Assembly (NCBI GenBank): GCA_027482185.1
Contig: JAIXWF010000011.1
Span: 186,001 to 250,000, forward strand
From: Opitutaceae bacterium
GTDB taxonomy: Bacteria > Verrucomicrobiota > Verrucomicrobiia > Opitutales > Opitutaceae
Direction of reading: 5' to 3'
DNA: 64,000 bases
Both the position numbers and the translations under genes were made by a program. This document shows positions 35,667 to 44,877 of the stretch, piece by piece. The stretch's first letter is position 1; each line of letters opens with the position of its first letter. The notes below the pieces were generated by a model that was not told the origin of the DNA, ran no database searches, and saw only the letters and a program-made list of their open reading frames with translations.

Positions 35667-36812
35667 TCACCCATACATCCCCGCCAGCGGCTTCAGCTCC
35701 CACTCCGGAAACACCTTCGCCAGCGCCGCCGCATCCGCCCCGTGCCGCGCGAGCACCGGCGCCAGCACGTCGCGATAGTTGTTCCACACCGGCAGGTCGC
35801 CGTAGCCCTCGAGCACGCCGCGCCGCTCCAGGCCCTCCGGCGCCAAGCCGTGCCACGCGCCGTGCACCCGCCCGCCCCGCACGCCCCCGCCCAGCACGAA
35901 GAGCGCCGACCCGCGCCCGTGGTCCGTGCCGAACGCCGAGTTCTCTTCCACGGTCCGCCCGAACTCCGTCATCACCACGATCGTCGTCGTCGCCAACCGC
36001 GGCCCCAGGTCCCGCCGAAACGCGTCCAGCCCCGCCGCCAACCGTCCCGCCAGCGTCTCCACCTGGCCCTCCTGAGCGATGTGCGAATCCCAGCCGCCCA
36101 GGTCGATCGACGCCGCCTCCAGCCCCACGTCCGCCTTGATCAACCGCGCCAGCTGCGCCAGCCCCGCGGAAAACTCGTCCCGCCCATACGCCGCCCCGTC
36201 GGCCGCCCGGTACGCCGTCGTCCGCATCGCCTCGATCCGCGCCAGCGCCGCAAACGTGTCCCGCGCCGCCGCTCCGAGTTCGCCCCGCTCCATCGCGTAC
36301 AGGCGCTCGAGCTGCGAGCCGAACCGCGGCGCCTTCCCGCCGATCGCGAACTCGTCGAGGCTCTGCATCACCGTCGCCGCCGGCGCCCCGAGCAGACACT
36401 CCGGCAACGCCTTCCCCACCGCCACGCAGGCCAGCGCCCCGCGCCGCTCCGGCGGCCGCGTCTGCAGCCAGCGCCCCAGCCAGCCACCCGCCACCACGCC
36501 GCCGTGCTCCATCAGGTCCTGCGCCTCGAAATGCGACCGCGTCTGGTCCTCCGTCCCGCACGCGTGCACGATCGCCAGCTGCCCCTCCGCCCACGCCCCC
36601 GCCAACGGCGCCAGCCGCGGGTGCAAACCGAACCGCTCGTCCAGTTTCACCGCCGCCCCCGGCTTGATCCCCAGCCGCGGCCGCGCCCGGTGGTAATGGT
36701 CGTCCGCCGTCGGCGGCACCAGCGCCAGCCCGTCCGCCGCCCCGCGCAAAAACACCGTCACGAGCGTCCGCCGCTCGTCCCCGTTCCCCGTGATCACCGC
36801 CTGCGTCGTCAC
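35667..36812 (-). CDS. DUF1501 family protein
   Basis: Protein of 381 residues of the sulfatase-like DUF1501 family, found almost always beside DUF1800 proteins in Planctomycetota, Verrucomicrobiota and Proteobacteria. Motifs are RTLVTVFLRGAADGLALVPP, HACGTEDQTRSHFEAQDLME, GWDSHIAQEGQ, and TTIVVMTEFGRTVEENSAFG-TDHGRGSA with the metal-binding-like Asp/His. The biochemical role is not established. The predicted start is a GTG, and the chain begins directly at the conserved domain with no Tat or Sec signal, unlike most relatives. It lies 73 bases after the DUF1800 gene, with a heptamer run between. Confidence 0.9.
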   Translation of the reverse strand: MTTQAVITGNGDERRTLVTVFLRGAADGLALVPPTADDHYHRARPRLGIKPGAAVKLDERFGLHPRLAPLAGAWAEGQLAIVHACGTEDQTRSHFEAQDLMEHGGVVAGGWLGRWLQTRPPERRGALACVAVGKALPECLLGAPAATVMQSLDEFAIGGKAPRFGSQLERLYAMERGELGAAARDTFAALARIEAMRTTAYRAADGAAYGRDEFSAGLAQLARLIKADVGLEAASIDLGGWDSHIAQEGQVETLAGRLAAGLDAFRRDLGPRLATTTIVVMTEFGRTVEENSAFGTDHGRGSALFVLGGGVRGGRVHGAWHGLAPEGLERRGVLEGYGDLPVWNNYRDVLAPVLARHGADAAALAKVFPEWELKPLAGMYG

Positions 36813-36847
36813 GACGGCACCCCTCCCCGCCCGTCTGGGCTCCGGTC

Positions 36848-36877
36848 TTTCAACTTCAAACCTTCAACTTTCAACTG
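36848..36877. repeat. Heptamer repeat run TTGAAAG/TTGAAGT behind the DUF1800 gene
   Basis: About four units (minus strand AGTTGAA, AGGTTTG, AAGTTGA forms) begin about 10 bases after the DUF1800 stop. The orientation relative to the gene end is the same as behind kdsA and pyrG. Confidence 0.6.
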
Positions 36878-36885
36878 CGTCAGCA

Positions 36886-38445
36886 TCACGCGTATTGAAA
36901 TCCCGGTGACGCCACCAGCAGCGCCAGCCCCGCTTCCGATTCCGCGAACGCCGCCCGCTCCGCCGCCGTCGGCGTCCGCCCCAGCACCGTCGCCATCAGC
37001 GCCGCCTCGCCGCCGAGCCGCCGCTGCAGCTCCGCCGGCTCGACGCGCGTCCCTTTGATCCGGTTCTCCGCCAGCGCCGCCGCGAAATTCCACCGCCACA
37101 GCAGTCCGTTCCGCCAATGCGTCGCCGTTTCCGGATAACCGTCCGGCGTCGCGTAGCGGAACGGCGCGTGCCCCAGCCGCAGCAGGTGGTCGATGACCGG
37201 CTTGCCCGCATCCGTCTCCGCGTTCGCCGCCCGCAGCGCCGACACCACGAAATGGAAGGGCCGCTTGAACTTCGTTCCGCGGTATTCCGGCGCCTTGAAT
37301 TCCGGCGTCGCGAACAGCGCCCGCAGGGTCGCCGGGATGCTCCCGCCCGACTGCGCGAAAGCCGACGCCGTCGCCGCCACCGCCGCCGCCGGCGGCTCGT
37401 CCGCGATGAACCGACGGCACAGTTTCTCCGCCAAATGCCGCGCCGTCGCCGGATGCGCCGTGAGAATCTCCAGCACGCGGTCCAAATCCCGCGCGCCCAA
37501 TCCCGCCGGAATCTCCGTCCCGAGCACGCGCTTCGGCCCGTCGTCGTGCTGCCGCGGCTGGAATTCCACCCGCCCGCGGAAAAACTTCTTCCGATCCCGC
37601 ACCGTCCAGCCGGTCAGGCAACGCGCCGTCTCGATCACATCCTGCTGCGTGTACCCGCCGTGCACGCCGAGCGTGTGCAGCTCCAGCAATTCGCGCGCGT
37701 AGTTCTCGTTCGGCCGGTCCTCCGGTTTGCCCTTCCGGTTCACGCGGCCGTCGAGGTACCACAGCATCGCCGGACTCACCGCGCTGGCGCGCAACAGATC
37801 CCGGAAACGGCCCAGCGCGTGCGCGCGGATCACGTCGCGGTCGTCCGCCGCCTTCAGCCACTTCGCGTCCGCCTTCGAGGGGTCGATGTTGAAGTGGTCG
37901 CTCCAGAATTGGACCATCACCTCGAAGAGTTGCCGCTCGCTCAACACCGCCCGCAGCAGCGTCGCCCGCGTGAGATCCTCCAGCAGCACCTTTTCTTTGT
38001 ATTCGTAGAGGTGCCCGACGCGCGCGCCCTTGTCCTTCATCGCCGGGAAGAGCTGCGCCAACGGATCCTTCGCGTCGTCTTGCCGCGGGAACAACGTGCT
38101 CTCCGGATCCGCCAGACTCTCGAACTCGTGCCGGATCACGCGCGCGCACGCGTCGTCGTCGATCCGCGCCGGCGCCAATTGCTCCGCGATGAATGCCTCC
38201 GCGCCCATCGCCGTCACGCGCGCATGGTCGCCGGGCCGCGCGCCGAACGTCAGCCGGTTCAGCACGTGCATCGGCCAATCGATCTCCGCCGCCGCCGGCG
38301 GGGTGAGCGTCTTCGGCAACGCCGGCGCCGCCGGTTTGCCGAACCAACGCTTCGCCGCCGCGACGTCCGCCTTCGTGCAACCGCTCCCGCCGGCCAGCAC
38401 GGCCGCCGCCCCGCCCGCGACAAAATGCCGCCGCGTCAACGTCAT
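36886..38445 (-). CDS. DUF1800 family exported protein
   Basis: Protein of 519 residues. The start at 38445 gives a Tat-type signal TRRHFVAGGAAAVLAGG followed by a Cys that may be lipidated (weak lipobox). Family motifs are HVLNRLTFGARPGDHARV, MVQFWSDHFNID, RFRDLLRASAVSPAMLWYLD, PNENYARELLELHTLGVHGG, YTQQDVIETARCLTGWTV and KLCRRFIAD. The function is unproven; the family is linked to DUF1501. Its start overlaps the stop of the upstream membrane protein gene by 4 bases (ATGA), showing coupling. Confidence 0.92.
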   Translation of the reverse strand: MTLTRRHFVAGGAAAVLAGGSGCTKADVAAAKRWFGKPAAPALPKTLTPPAAAEIDWPMHVLNRLTFGARPGDHARVTAMGAEAFIAEQLAPARIDDDACARVIRHEFESLADPESTLFPRQDDAKDPLAQLFPAMKDKGARVGHLYEYKEKVLLEDLTRATLLRAVLSERQLFEVMVQFWSDHFNIDPSKADAKWLKAADDRDVIRAHALGRFRDLLRASAVSPAMLWYLDGRVNRKGKPEDRPNENYARELLELHTLGVHGGYTQQDVIETARCLTGWTVRDRKKFFRGRVEFQPRQHDDGPKRVLGTEIPAGLGARDLDRVLEILTAHPATARHLAEKLCRRFIADEPPAAAVAATASAFAQSGGSIPATLRALFATPEFKAPEYRGTKFKRPFHFVVSALRAANAETDAGKPVIDHLLRLGHAPFRYATPDGYPETATHWRNGLLWRWNFAAALAENRIKGTRVEPAELQRRLGGEAALMATVLGRTPTAAERAAFAESEAGLALLVASPGFQYA

Positions 38446-38924
38446 GCCCCGGGGGCCGCGCGCCGGCCGAAGCGTTGCAACAGCAACGCCCCGAAGCCGG
38501 CCAGCAAGGTGAGCGGCAAAAGAATCAACGTGAGGTAGGTGATCGCCAGCACGATGCCGCCGCGCCGCACGCGCCGCCACGGTTCCTGTTCGTCGCGCGC
38601 CTCGGGCAACCCGCGTCCGATCCGCAGCGCCAAACCCGCCGTGCCCGCCAACGCCGCCAAAATCGTGCCGACAATGACCGTCGCGCCGAAGAGTTTGCCC
38701 GGCGCGTTCGGCATCGCGCGGCTGATCGCGATCCCGGCCGACAGCAACGGCACCGCCGCCGCCGTGCCGGCCAGCAGGCAACGCCCCGGCCTCGCCCCGA
38801 GTTTCTCCGCGCAGCCTTCGGCCGCCCGCGGAAACAACCCCGCCGTCGCCAGCCAAATCCCGACGCAGAGCGTCTGCAGACCGACGATCACCAGCACGAC
38901 CGTGAAAACATCCGCGAGATTCAT
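38442..38924 (-). CDS. Four-helix membrane protein upstream of DUF1800
   Basis: Protein of 160 residues with four hydrophobic segments: VFTVVLVIVGLQTLCVGIWL, CLLAGTAAAVPLLSAGIAI, LFGATVIVGTILAALAGTAG and GIVLAITYLTLILLPLTLLA. Loops between them are Arg-rich. No family is recognised. The ATG at 38924 is preferred over an upstream start (38963) because it opens directly at the first helix. The 4-base overlap with the DUF1800 gene suggests a shared role. Confidence 0.75.
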   Translation of the reverse strand: MNLADVFTVVLVIVGLQTLCVGIWLATAGLFPRAAEGCAEKLGARPGRCLLAGTAAAVPLLSAGIAISRAMPNAPGKLFGATVIVGTILAALAGTAGLALRIGRGLPEARDEQEPWRRVRRGGIVLAITYLTLILLPLTLLAGFGALLLQRFGRRAAPGA

Positions 38925-39050
38925 GGGGTAGGCGCCACCCTCCACCAGACGCACGCCCTCCACAAGGGTTTCGTTTTCTCCTCGGTTATCCGTCCCCTCC
39001 GTGCCCTCCGCCCCATGGGACCCATTCCTGCAACCGCCCCGGCCGCCGCG

Positions 39051-41183
39051 CTACGGCAACCGCTTCAGCCCTTCGCTCCGCACGACCCAGGTGCCGTCGC
39101 GCGGAAATCCCGGCGCCTCGCCCGCCGGCGCGCCTTCCCAGCCGCCGGCCATCAGCGCCACGGCGGCGAGCAAGGCCCCGTTCGCCGGCAGGTACACGGG
39201 CAGGTCGCCGCGCTGCGGGCAGTGTCCGTTTTTCAAATACGCGTTGTTCGGTCCCTTCGTGAACAGCAGCGTGTCGACCGCCTCCTTGGTCTTGCCCAGC
39301 CGCGCCGCCGTCATCGCCACCATCGGATAGTCCCAGCCCCAGATCTTCGTTTCCCAATCCCACGTCGCCAAGACGGCGTCCAGCGTCCGCGCCATCGTCG
39401 CGCGGTCGACGCCGTCGCCGGGCAATTGCCCCAGCGCCATCAGAAACGACGGATGGTCGTGCCGGCTCGCCACGTTGTCCCACGTGTCCGGCACACTCTC
39501 GATCGCCACATATTTCCCGTCCTTCTCCGGCAATTTCGCGATCTTCGCGATGCGTTCGTCCCAGGCGGCCACGCGCGGCAACGCCAGACGTTCCCGCCAA
39601 TCCTGCGCGATCTTCAGGCCCCGGATCCAATAGCTGAGTTCGTAGGCCGGATTCACGCTCGTCGCCGGATCGTGGATCTCCTGCGCGATCCACAGCGGCG
39701 GCCCGAGATTGAAACGCCGGCCCGCTTCGTCCCAGTGCAGCATCGCCGCCATGCCCTCCGCCGTCGCCTGCACCAGCGCCTGGTAGCGGACCAGCACGTC
39801 GAGCGACGGCGCGTTCCGGTAAAGCAATTCCGCGAGGTGGATCGGATGCGGTTGGTTCCACGCAATCAGCGGATTGCCGCCGGGGCTCTCCCGCCAATCC
39901 GGCCCGACCATCTTCGGCCAACGCGCCCCCGCCAGCCCGCGCCCCGCCGCGATCGCGCGCGCCTGCGGCAACGCCCGCACATAGGCGGCGAGCAAATTCT
40001 CCAGATACGAATCGCGCCCCCACAGCGCAAAGTGCGCCGCGTGCCACCAGATCATCTCCGTATGGTGTTTCTGATACCACGAGCTCGCCGTCAGACCTGT
40101 CTCCGACGGCGGAAACGCGCCGCCGAACTGGATCGCGGTCAGGTACTGCGACAGCACCGTCCGCCGTTCCAACTCCGCCGCCCGCGGATCCGTGCTGCCG
40201 GAGAAATCCACCGCCGCCCCGCTGCGCCAGAAATCCTTCCAGTGGGCGGCGATCCCGTCCCGCAGATGCTTCCAATCCCCCGTCTGGGTCGGCGGCGGCT
40301 CCGCGGCATAGGTTGTGCGAAGCGTCATCTGTCCGCCGGTGGCCCGGGCCAAAAAAACGTGCGGGCCCGCGCGGACGATGCCGCCGTTCTCCACGTCGAA
40401 CGAGACGCCGTAACTCGCCGCGCCGCGCCGCCGGCGCAGCCCAAGCGAGGCGCCGGCGCCGTCCCACGTCTCCGTCCGGACGATCTCCGTCGTGTGCGTC
40501 CCCGGCTCCGACCAGTCGAGCGCGGGGTAATTCTTCGTCTTCACGTCGTGTCCGCGGGGAAACGCCAGCCGCACCTGCAGGTCCCCGTTCGCCAGTGCCG
40601 CGGAAACAATCCGCACCGCCAGGATGTCCTTCCGCGGATCGCACAGCGTCGCGACCTCGACCGCCTCCCCGCGCCAGACGAACCGGCTGCGCAACTCGCC
40701 TGTCCAAAGATCGAGTTCCTGCGCGATCTCCGTCAGATCCGCCACCGCCAACGCCGCGCCGTTCCGATCGACGAAACCCAATTGCCCCAGCGGCCACGCG
40801 TGCGGATTCTCGCGCAGCCATTTCCCGGCCGGGCTGCCTTGGTCCGTGGGATAGCCGAGCGTCTTGCCGTAGGCCGTGAAAGGCTTGTGCGCATCTTCCA
40901 ATTTGTAGCCGGCCGGATTGGGATTCGAATGCCACGCCCAGCGCGCCTGAGTCTCGAGCGCGAGGCCCTCCTGCCGGTAAAGCTCGGTCAGGGTCTGCAG
41001 CCCCGTGATGTCGGCCGTGAAACAGAATTGCCCGTTGCCCACCGACAGCGGCGACCGCGGTTCCGGCGCCGTCAATTTCGGGTGATGCCGTTGCACCAAC
41101 GCCTGCCGGTCGATCGGCACCGCCGCCGTCGCCAGCGCCGCCGGAATCGCCGCCAGAACCACGAGCCGTTGCCAAGGGGTCAT
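39051..41183 (-). CDS. Secreted glycoside hydrolase-like protein, (alpha/alpha)6 type
   Basis: Protein of 710 residues. A signal peptide (about 1-22, VLAAIPAALATAAV) is followed by an N-terminal beta-sandwich-like region (PRSPLSVGNGQFCFTADITG) and a helical catalytic-like domain. YQKHHTEMIWWHAAHFALWG, with Glu at about 376, recalls the catalytic region of GH65/GH95-type enzymes, as do WPKMVGPDWRESPGGNPLIA and IWGWDYPMVAMTAARLGKTK. It probably hydrolyses an alpha-linked glycan in the periplasm or outside the cell; family and substrate are uncertain. It is divergent from the ABC transporter genes. Confidence 0.78.
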   Translation of the reverse strand: MTPWQRLVVLAAIPAALATAAVPIDRQALVQRHHPKLTAPEPRSPLSVGNGQFCFTADITGLQTLTELYRQEGLALETQARWAWHSNPNPAGYKLEDAHKPFTAYGKTLGYPTDQGSPAGKWLRENPHAWPLGQLGFVDRNGAALAVADLTEIAQELDLWTGELRSRFVWRGEAVEVATLCDPRKDILAVRIVSAALANGDLQVRLAFPRGHDVKTKNYPALDWSEPGTHTTEIVRTETWDGAGASLGLRRRRGAASYGVSFDVENGGIVRAGPHVFLARATGGQMTLRTTYAAEPPPTQTGDWKHLRDGIAAHWKDFWRSGAAVDFSGSTDPRAAELERRTVLSQYLTAIQFGGAFPPSETGLTASSWYQKHHTEMIWWHAAHFALWGRDSYLENLLAAYVRALPQARAIAAGRGLAGARWPKMVGPDWRESPGGNPLIAWNQPHPIHLAELLYRNAPSLDVLVRYQALVQATAEGMAAMLHWDEAGRRFNLGPPLWIAQEIHDPATSVNPAYELSYWIRGLKIAQDWRERLALPRVAAWDERIAKIAKLPEKDGKYVAIESVPDTWDNVASRHDHPSFLMALGQLPGDGVDRATMARTLDAVLATWDWETKIWGWDYPMVAMTAARLGKTKEAVDTLLFTKGPNNAYLKNGHCPQRGDLPVYLPANGALLAAVALMAGGWEGAPAGEAPGFPRDGTWVVRSEGLKRLP

Positions 41184-41357
41184 GCCGCGAGCAAACCCGC
41201 GCCCGCCCGCCGGGCAATCCCGCCGCGGACAGACCGTCCGGCGCCGGCCGCTCTCGGCCGCCCGCCGCCATGACTTTCGGCGCAGGTAACCCCGCCGTTG
41301 GTCATGCGTGACCGTTTTGCTTTCGCCAGCGCCGCGAATCCGCCCGACAAACCGCCC

Positions 41358-42275
41358 ATGCTCCAGCTCGCGAACGTCACCAAACGCTACGGCTCCCTCG
41401 TGGCCGTCGACGGGATCTCGCTCGATATCCGCCGCGGCGAATGCTTCGGCCTCCTCGGCCCCAACGGCGCCGGCAAATCCACCACGATGTCGCTCATCGC
41501 CGGCCTTCGCGTCCCCGACGCCGGCACGCTCTCGCTCGACGGCCAGCCGCTCGTCGCCGGCCGCGCCGACGTCCGCCTCGCCCTCGGCCTCGTCCCGCAG
41601 CACGTCGCGCTTTACTCCGAACTCAGCGCCGAGGAAAACCTCCGCATCTTCGGCCAGCTTTACGGCCTGCGCGGCGCCGAACTCCGCGCCCGCATCGACG
41701 ATGCCCTCGCCGCCGTGCAGCTCGCCGACCGTCGCCGCGACGCCGTGAAAACCTTCTCCGGCGGCATGGCGCGCCGCCTCAACCTCGTCGCCGCCCTCCT
41801 CCACCGGCCCAAGGTTTTGCTCTGCGACGAACCCACCGTCGGCGTCGATCCCCAGTCCCGCAACGCCATCTTCGAATACCTCGAGCGCCTCAACCGCGAG
41901 GGCCTCACGATCATCTATTCGACGCACTACATGGAGGAGGCCACGCGGCTCTGCTCCCGCATCGGCATCGTCGACCACGGCAAACTCCACGCCCTCGGCA
42001 CCCTCGACGAATTGCTCGCGCGCCTGCCCTTCGAGGAGGAAATCCGTTTCCCGGCCGACGCCGCCACCGCCGCCTTCGCCGCCGCCCTCCGGCCCCACGG
42101 CGAGCTGACGACCGCGGAAAACGCGCACCGCTTCCGCCCCGCCGCCGCGTACAAACTCTCCGCCTTCTTCGCCCTCGCCGAAAGCCACGGCCTTCCCGGC
42201 CGCCTCTTCACCAGCCAACGCCCCACCCTCGAAGCCGTCTTCCTCCACCTCACCGGCCGCAGCCTCCGCGAGTAA
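41358..42275 (+). CDS. ABC-2 type transporter ATP-binding protein
   Basis: Nucleotide-binding subunit of an exporter, 305 residues from the ATG at 41358 (MLQLANVTKRYGSLVAVDGI); an ATG at 41304 would add 18 poorly conserved residues. Walker A is GPNGAGKST, Q-loop VPQHVALYSELSAEEN, signature FSGGMARRLNLVAALLHRP, Walker B VLLCDEPTVGVDP and H-loop YSTHYMEEATRL. A C-terminal extension (about 225-305) is typical of DrrA/NatA-like members. It pairs with the permease 82 bases downstream; the transported substrate is unknown. Confidence 0.93.
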   Translation: MLQLANVTKRYGSLVAVDGISLDIRRGECFGLLGPNGAGKSTTMSLIAGLRVPDAGTLSLDGQPLVAGRADVRLALGLVPQHVALYSELSAEENLRIFGQLYGLRGAELRARIDDALAAVQLADRRRDAVKTFSGGMARRLNLVAALLHRPKVLLCDEPTVGVDPQSRNAIFEYLERLNREGLTIIYSTHYMEEATRLCSRIGIVDHGKLHALGTLDELLARLPFEEEIRFPADAATAAFAAALRPHGELTTAENAHRFRPAAAYKLSAFFALAESHGLPGRLFTSQRPTLEAVFLHLTGRSLRE

Positions 42276-42305
42276 CGTCGCCCGAATTTTCCGGCCCTTC
42301 CGCCT

Positions 42306-42350
42306 TTCTTCCCCGTTTCCCGCTTTACCAATTTCCCGCTTTTCCACCCT
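42306..42350. repeat. Octamer repeat run CCCGCTTT/ACCAATTT between ABC genes
   Basis: About five pyrimidine-rich 8-base units between the ATPase stop and the permease start. It resembles the run at 23472-23582. Confidence 0.5.
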
Positions 42351-42357
42351 TCCTCCC

Positions 42358-43704
42358 ATGCGCCCCGTTCTCGTCCTCCTCCGCAAGGATTTCGCGGGTT
42401 TCTTCCGCAACAAAGCCGCGGTCTCGCTCACGTTCATCGTACCCTTCGTGATGATCTACCTCTTCGGCCAGATCTTCGGCGTGAACCGCAAGGACTCCGG
42501 CCCCACGGGCATCCCGCTCGCCGTCGTCAACGCCGGCGACCATCCCGCCGGCGCCAAGCTCGTCGCCGCTCTCAAAACGGAGAAGAGCTTCCGCGTGATT
42601 GCCGAATTCACGAATCCCGACGGCACCAAACGCCCGCTCGTCGAGGCCGATCTCAAGCCCGCCATGCAAGCCCCGGGCGCGCCCTACCGTTTCGCGCTCG
42701 TGATTCCGGCCGACCTCGTCGCCGCCGACCGCCTCGGGATCAAGCTCCGCATCCTCTCCAACCCGCGCAACGAGATCGAAACCCAGACCGTCAACGGCAT
42801 GCTGCAAAAGACGATCTTCACCCACGTCCCGCAGCTCCTCGGCGAATCCCTCCAGGCCAACGCCCGCCGTTTCCTCGGCGACACGAAGTTCCAAGATTTC
42901 AACGGCGGCATCGCCCAGGCCGTCGCCCGCGGCTTCGGCGGCGACCCCGCCGCGATCCAGCGCGCGATCGAGTCCGGCGACTTCGGCGCGGCCGCGTTCG
43001 GCGGCGCCACCGGCTCCGGCGCGAACAACCCCGCCGCCGACGCCCTCGCCCGTATCGTGAATCTCGAGACCGTCCAGGTCGTCGGCGCCACCGTGAAGAG
43101 TCCCGCCGCCACCGCCATCGTCGGCGGCTGGGCGATCCAGTTCTTGCTCTTCGCCCTCAGCGCCTCGGCCACGAGTCTCTTCCGCGAACGCGACGCCGGC
43201 ATCTTCCAGCGCATCCTCGCCTCGCCGGTCACCCGCAGCCAAATCCTCTGGAGCAAATTCGCCTACGGCGTCTCGCTCGGCATTCTCCAGCTGATGGTGC
43301 TGTTCTTCGCCGGCCGCATCCTATTCGGCATCGAAGTCGAGGCCCATGTCTTCCGCCTCCTCGTGGTCTGCGCCTTCGCCGCCGCCGCCTGCACGTCCTT
43401 CGGCATGCTGCTCGCCGCCGTCTCGCCCAACGCCGAAGCCGCCAGCGGCCTCGCCACCTTCCTCATCATGACGATGAGCTCGCTCGGCGGCGCCTGGTTC
43501 CCGATCAGCCTCATGCCGGAATTTATCCAGCAATTCAGCAAGCTGACGCTGGTCTACTGGTCGATGGAAGGCTTCAGCGCCGTCCTCTGGGCCGGCCAGA
43601 GCTTCGCCCAACTGCTCCCCATCCTCGGTATCCTCGCCGGCATTACCGCCGCCGTCATGACCCTCGCGATCTGGCGCTTCAACCGCAGCCGGATCTTCGA
43701 TTGA
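42358..43704 (+). CDS. ABC-2 type permease
   Basis: Membrane subunit of the exporter, 448 residues. The first helix is at about 22-40 (AAVSLTFIVPFVMIYLFGQI). A large extracytoplasmic loop (about 45-250) contains an Asn/Gln/Gly-rich part. Five further helices cluster from about 255: VGGWAIQFLLFALSASATSL, GVSLGILQLMVLFFAGRILF, LLVVCAFAAAACTSFGMLLA, FLIMTMSSLGGAWFPISLMP and LLPILGILAGITAAVMTLAI. This is the YhfH/NatB-type ABC2_membrane_3 layout. The SLFRERDAGIFQRILASPVT segment is the conserved coupling helix. The stop runs into a TTGAGAG heptamer block. Confidence 0.92.
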   Translation: MRPVLVLLRKDFAGFFRNKAAVSLTFIVPFVMIYLFGQIFGVNRKDSGPTGIPLAVVNAGDHPAGAKLVAALKTEKSFRVIAEFTNPDGTKRPLVEADLKPAMQAPGAPYRFALVIPADLVAADRLGIKLRILSNPRNEIETQTVNGMLQKTIFTHVPQLLGESLQANARRFLGDTKFQDFNGGIAQAVARGFGGDPAAIQRAIESGDFGAAAFGGATGSGANNPAADALARIVNLETVQVVGATVKSPAATAIVGGWAIQFLLFALSASATSLFRERDAGIFQRILASPVTRSQILWSKFAYGVSLGILQLMVLFFAGRILFGIEVEAHVFRLLVVCAFAAAACTSFGMLLAAVSPNAEAASGLATFLIMTMSSLGGAWFPISLMPEFIQQFSKLTLVYWSMEGFSAVLWAGQSFAQLLPILGILAGITAAVMTLAIWRFNRSRIFD

Positions 43705-43710
43705 AGGATA

Positions 43711-43794
43711 AGTTGAGAGTTGAGCGTTGAGGGTTGAGAGCCAGCCAACCGACCGCTGACCGCTGACAGCTTTCAGCTTAGAGCTTTCCGCTCT
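43711..43794. repeat. Two heptamer runs between convergent gene ends
   Basis: 43711-43740 holds about four TTGAGAG/TTGAGCG/TTGAGGG units just after the permease stop. 43751-43794 holds six units ending in GCT (GACCGCT, GACAGCT, TTCAGCT, TTCCGCT), which reach into the 3' end of the esterase gene on the other strand. Both read outward from their own gene's stop in the same sense as the copies elsewhere. Confidence 0.7.
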
Positions 43795-44638
43795 TCAAGA
43801 ATTCCCCCACCGCCGCCGTCGCGGGATCGTTGGGCTCGCCGAGGTTTGCGTTGATCCGGCCGTGGTCCGTGTCCTTGGCGCCGAAGACGCGCACCGGGAT
43901 GCCGTTTTCCTTCAGCACCGCGCCGAGCCGCTGCGCCTGCGCCGAAACGTCCGGGTGGCCGGCCACGTGCAGCACGAGAAACGGCGGGATGCCTTTGTTT
44001 TTCGCAATGTGCGTCACCGCCGAGAAATCGCGGTGCAGCACCGGGTCGTTGCCGAATTTCAAACGGTGCCCGTACTTCGGCATCGGCAAACCGTGCACCC
44101 GCGCCCGCGTTTCCGCCACTTCGATCATTGCCGGAATATCGTAGGTGTCGCCGTCCACCGGCACGCACCCGCGCAGCACGGAAAACGGCACGCCCTCGGC
44201 CTTGAGGTAACGCTCGTCCGTGCACAGCAACGCCGCCAGCTGCGCCCCCGACGAATGCCCCATCACGAAGATCCGCGCCGGATCGCCGCCGTGCCGCGCG
44301 ATCGTGCAGTGCACCCAACCGAGGCCCTTCGCCGCATCGCGCACGATCTCCCGCATCTCCGTGCCCGGCAGCAACCGGTGGTTGATCGCCACGACCACAA
44401 AGCCCTTCGCCGCAAAAAATGCCGGCTTCGCCTTGAGGTCGTCTTTGCTGCCGCCCTGCCAACCGCCGCCGTGGATCCAATACACCACCGGCAGGTCCTT
44501 CGCCCCGGCCGGCGCATACACATCGAGCACCTGGCGCTCATGCGCCGGTTCCGCGTAGGGCAAATCGCGAATCACGGAAAGTTCCGCGGCCCAAACCGGG
44601 CCGGAGCAAAGCAACAGGGAAAGCAGAAGTCGTTTCAT
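43778..44638 (-). CDS. Exported alpha/beta-hydrolase (esterase/lipase type)
   Basis: Hydrolase of 286 residues with signal peptide 1-17 ([14 protein letters not shown]). The oxyanion motif HGGGWQGGS, nucleophile elbow MGHSSGAQ (Ser) and a C-terminal catalytic His in [12 protein letters not shown] are present; the acid is probably Asp in VAGHPDVS. This is the hormone-sensitive-lipase/BD-FAE-like group, often deacetylating plant polysaccharides in this phylum, but the substrate is not shown by sequence. The last codons (ESGKL region) overlap a heptamer repeat run. Confidence 0.88.
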   Translation of the reverse strand: MKRLLLSLLLCSGPVWAAELSVIRDLPYAEPAHERQVLDVYAPAGAKDLPVVYWIHGGGWQGGSKDDLKAKPAFFAAKGFVVVAINHRLLPGTEMREIVRDAAKGLGWVHCTIARHGGDPARIFVMGHSSGAQLAALLCTDERYLKAEGVPFSVLRGCVPVDGDTYDIPAMIEVAETRARVHGLPMPKYGHRLKFGNDPVLHRDFSAVTHIAKNKGIPPFLVLHVAGHPDVSAQAQRLGAVLKENGIPVRVFGAKDTDHGRINANLGEPNDPATAAVGEFLKSGKL

Positions 44639-44742
44639 GGTCGGAGCACGTCGTCGGGGTTGAGGGGCGCGCCCAGCCAAACCCGCACCGCCCTGCGTGG
44701 GGAGCCAAATCGCACCGCCCGCGCCCGCCCGTCCCGCCTCTA

Positions 44743-44795
44743 TCCCGCCCACCTCCGTGACCTCCCCTCCTCCCTCCGTGTCCTCTGTGCCCCTG
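44743..44795. repeat. Partial CCTCCGTG-family repeat upstream of the CPBP-ProA gene
   Basis: Contains ACCTCCGTGACCTCC and CCTCCGTGTCCTCTGTG, matching the right half of the palindromic family at 17364 and 27304. The left half is not seen. It lies in the 239-base divergent gap that must hold the promoters of the esterase and the fusion gene. Confidence 0.5.
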
Positions 44796-44877
44796 CCTTC
44801 ACCGCGTCATCCGCCCCCGGAAAACGCACCCCCGCATTGCGGTCCCGCCCCGCCCCGCCACGCTCTGCCCCTCCACC

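Noticed and set aside
41300-41313. Small inverted repeat GGTCA-TGCG-TGACC upstream of the ABC genes
   Set aside because: Arms of only 5 bases, likely by chance.
43711-43794. CRISPR-like array
   Set aside because: Units are 7 bases with no spacers; no cas genes are in the window.
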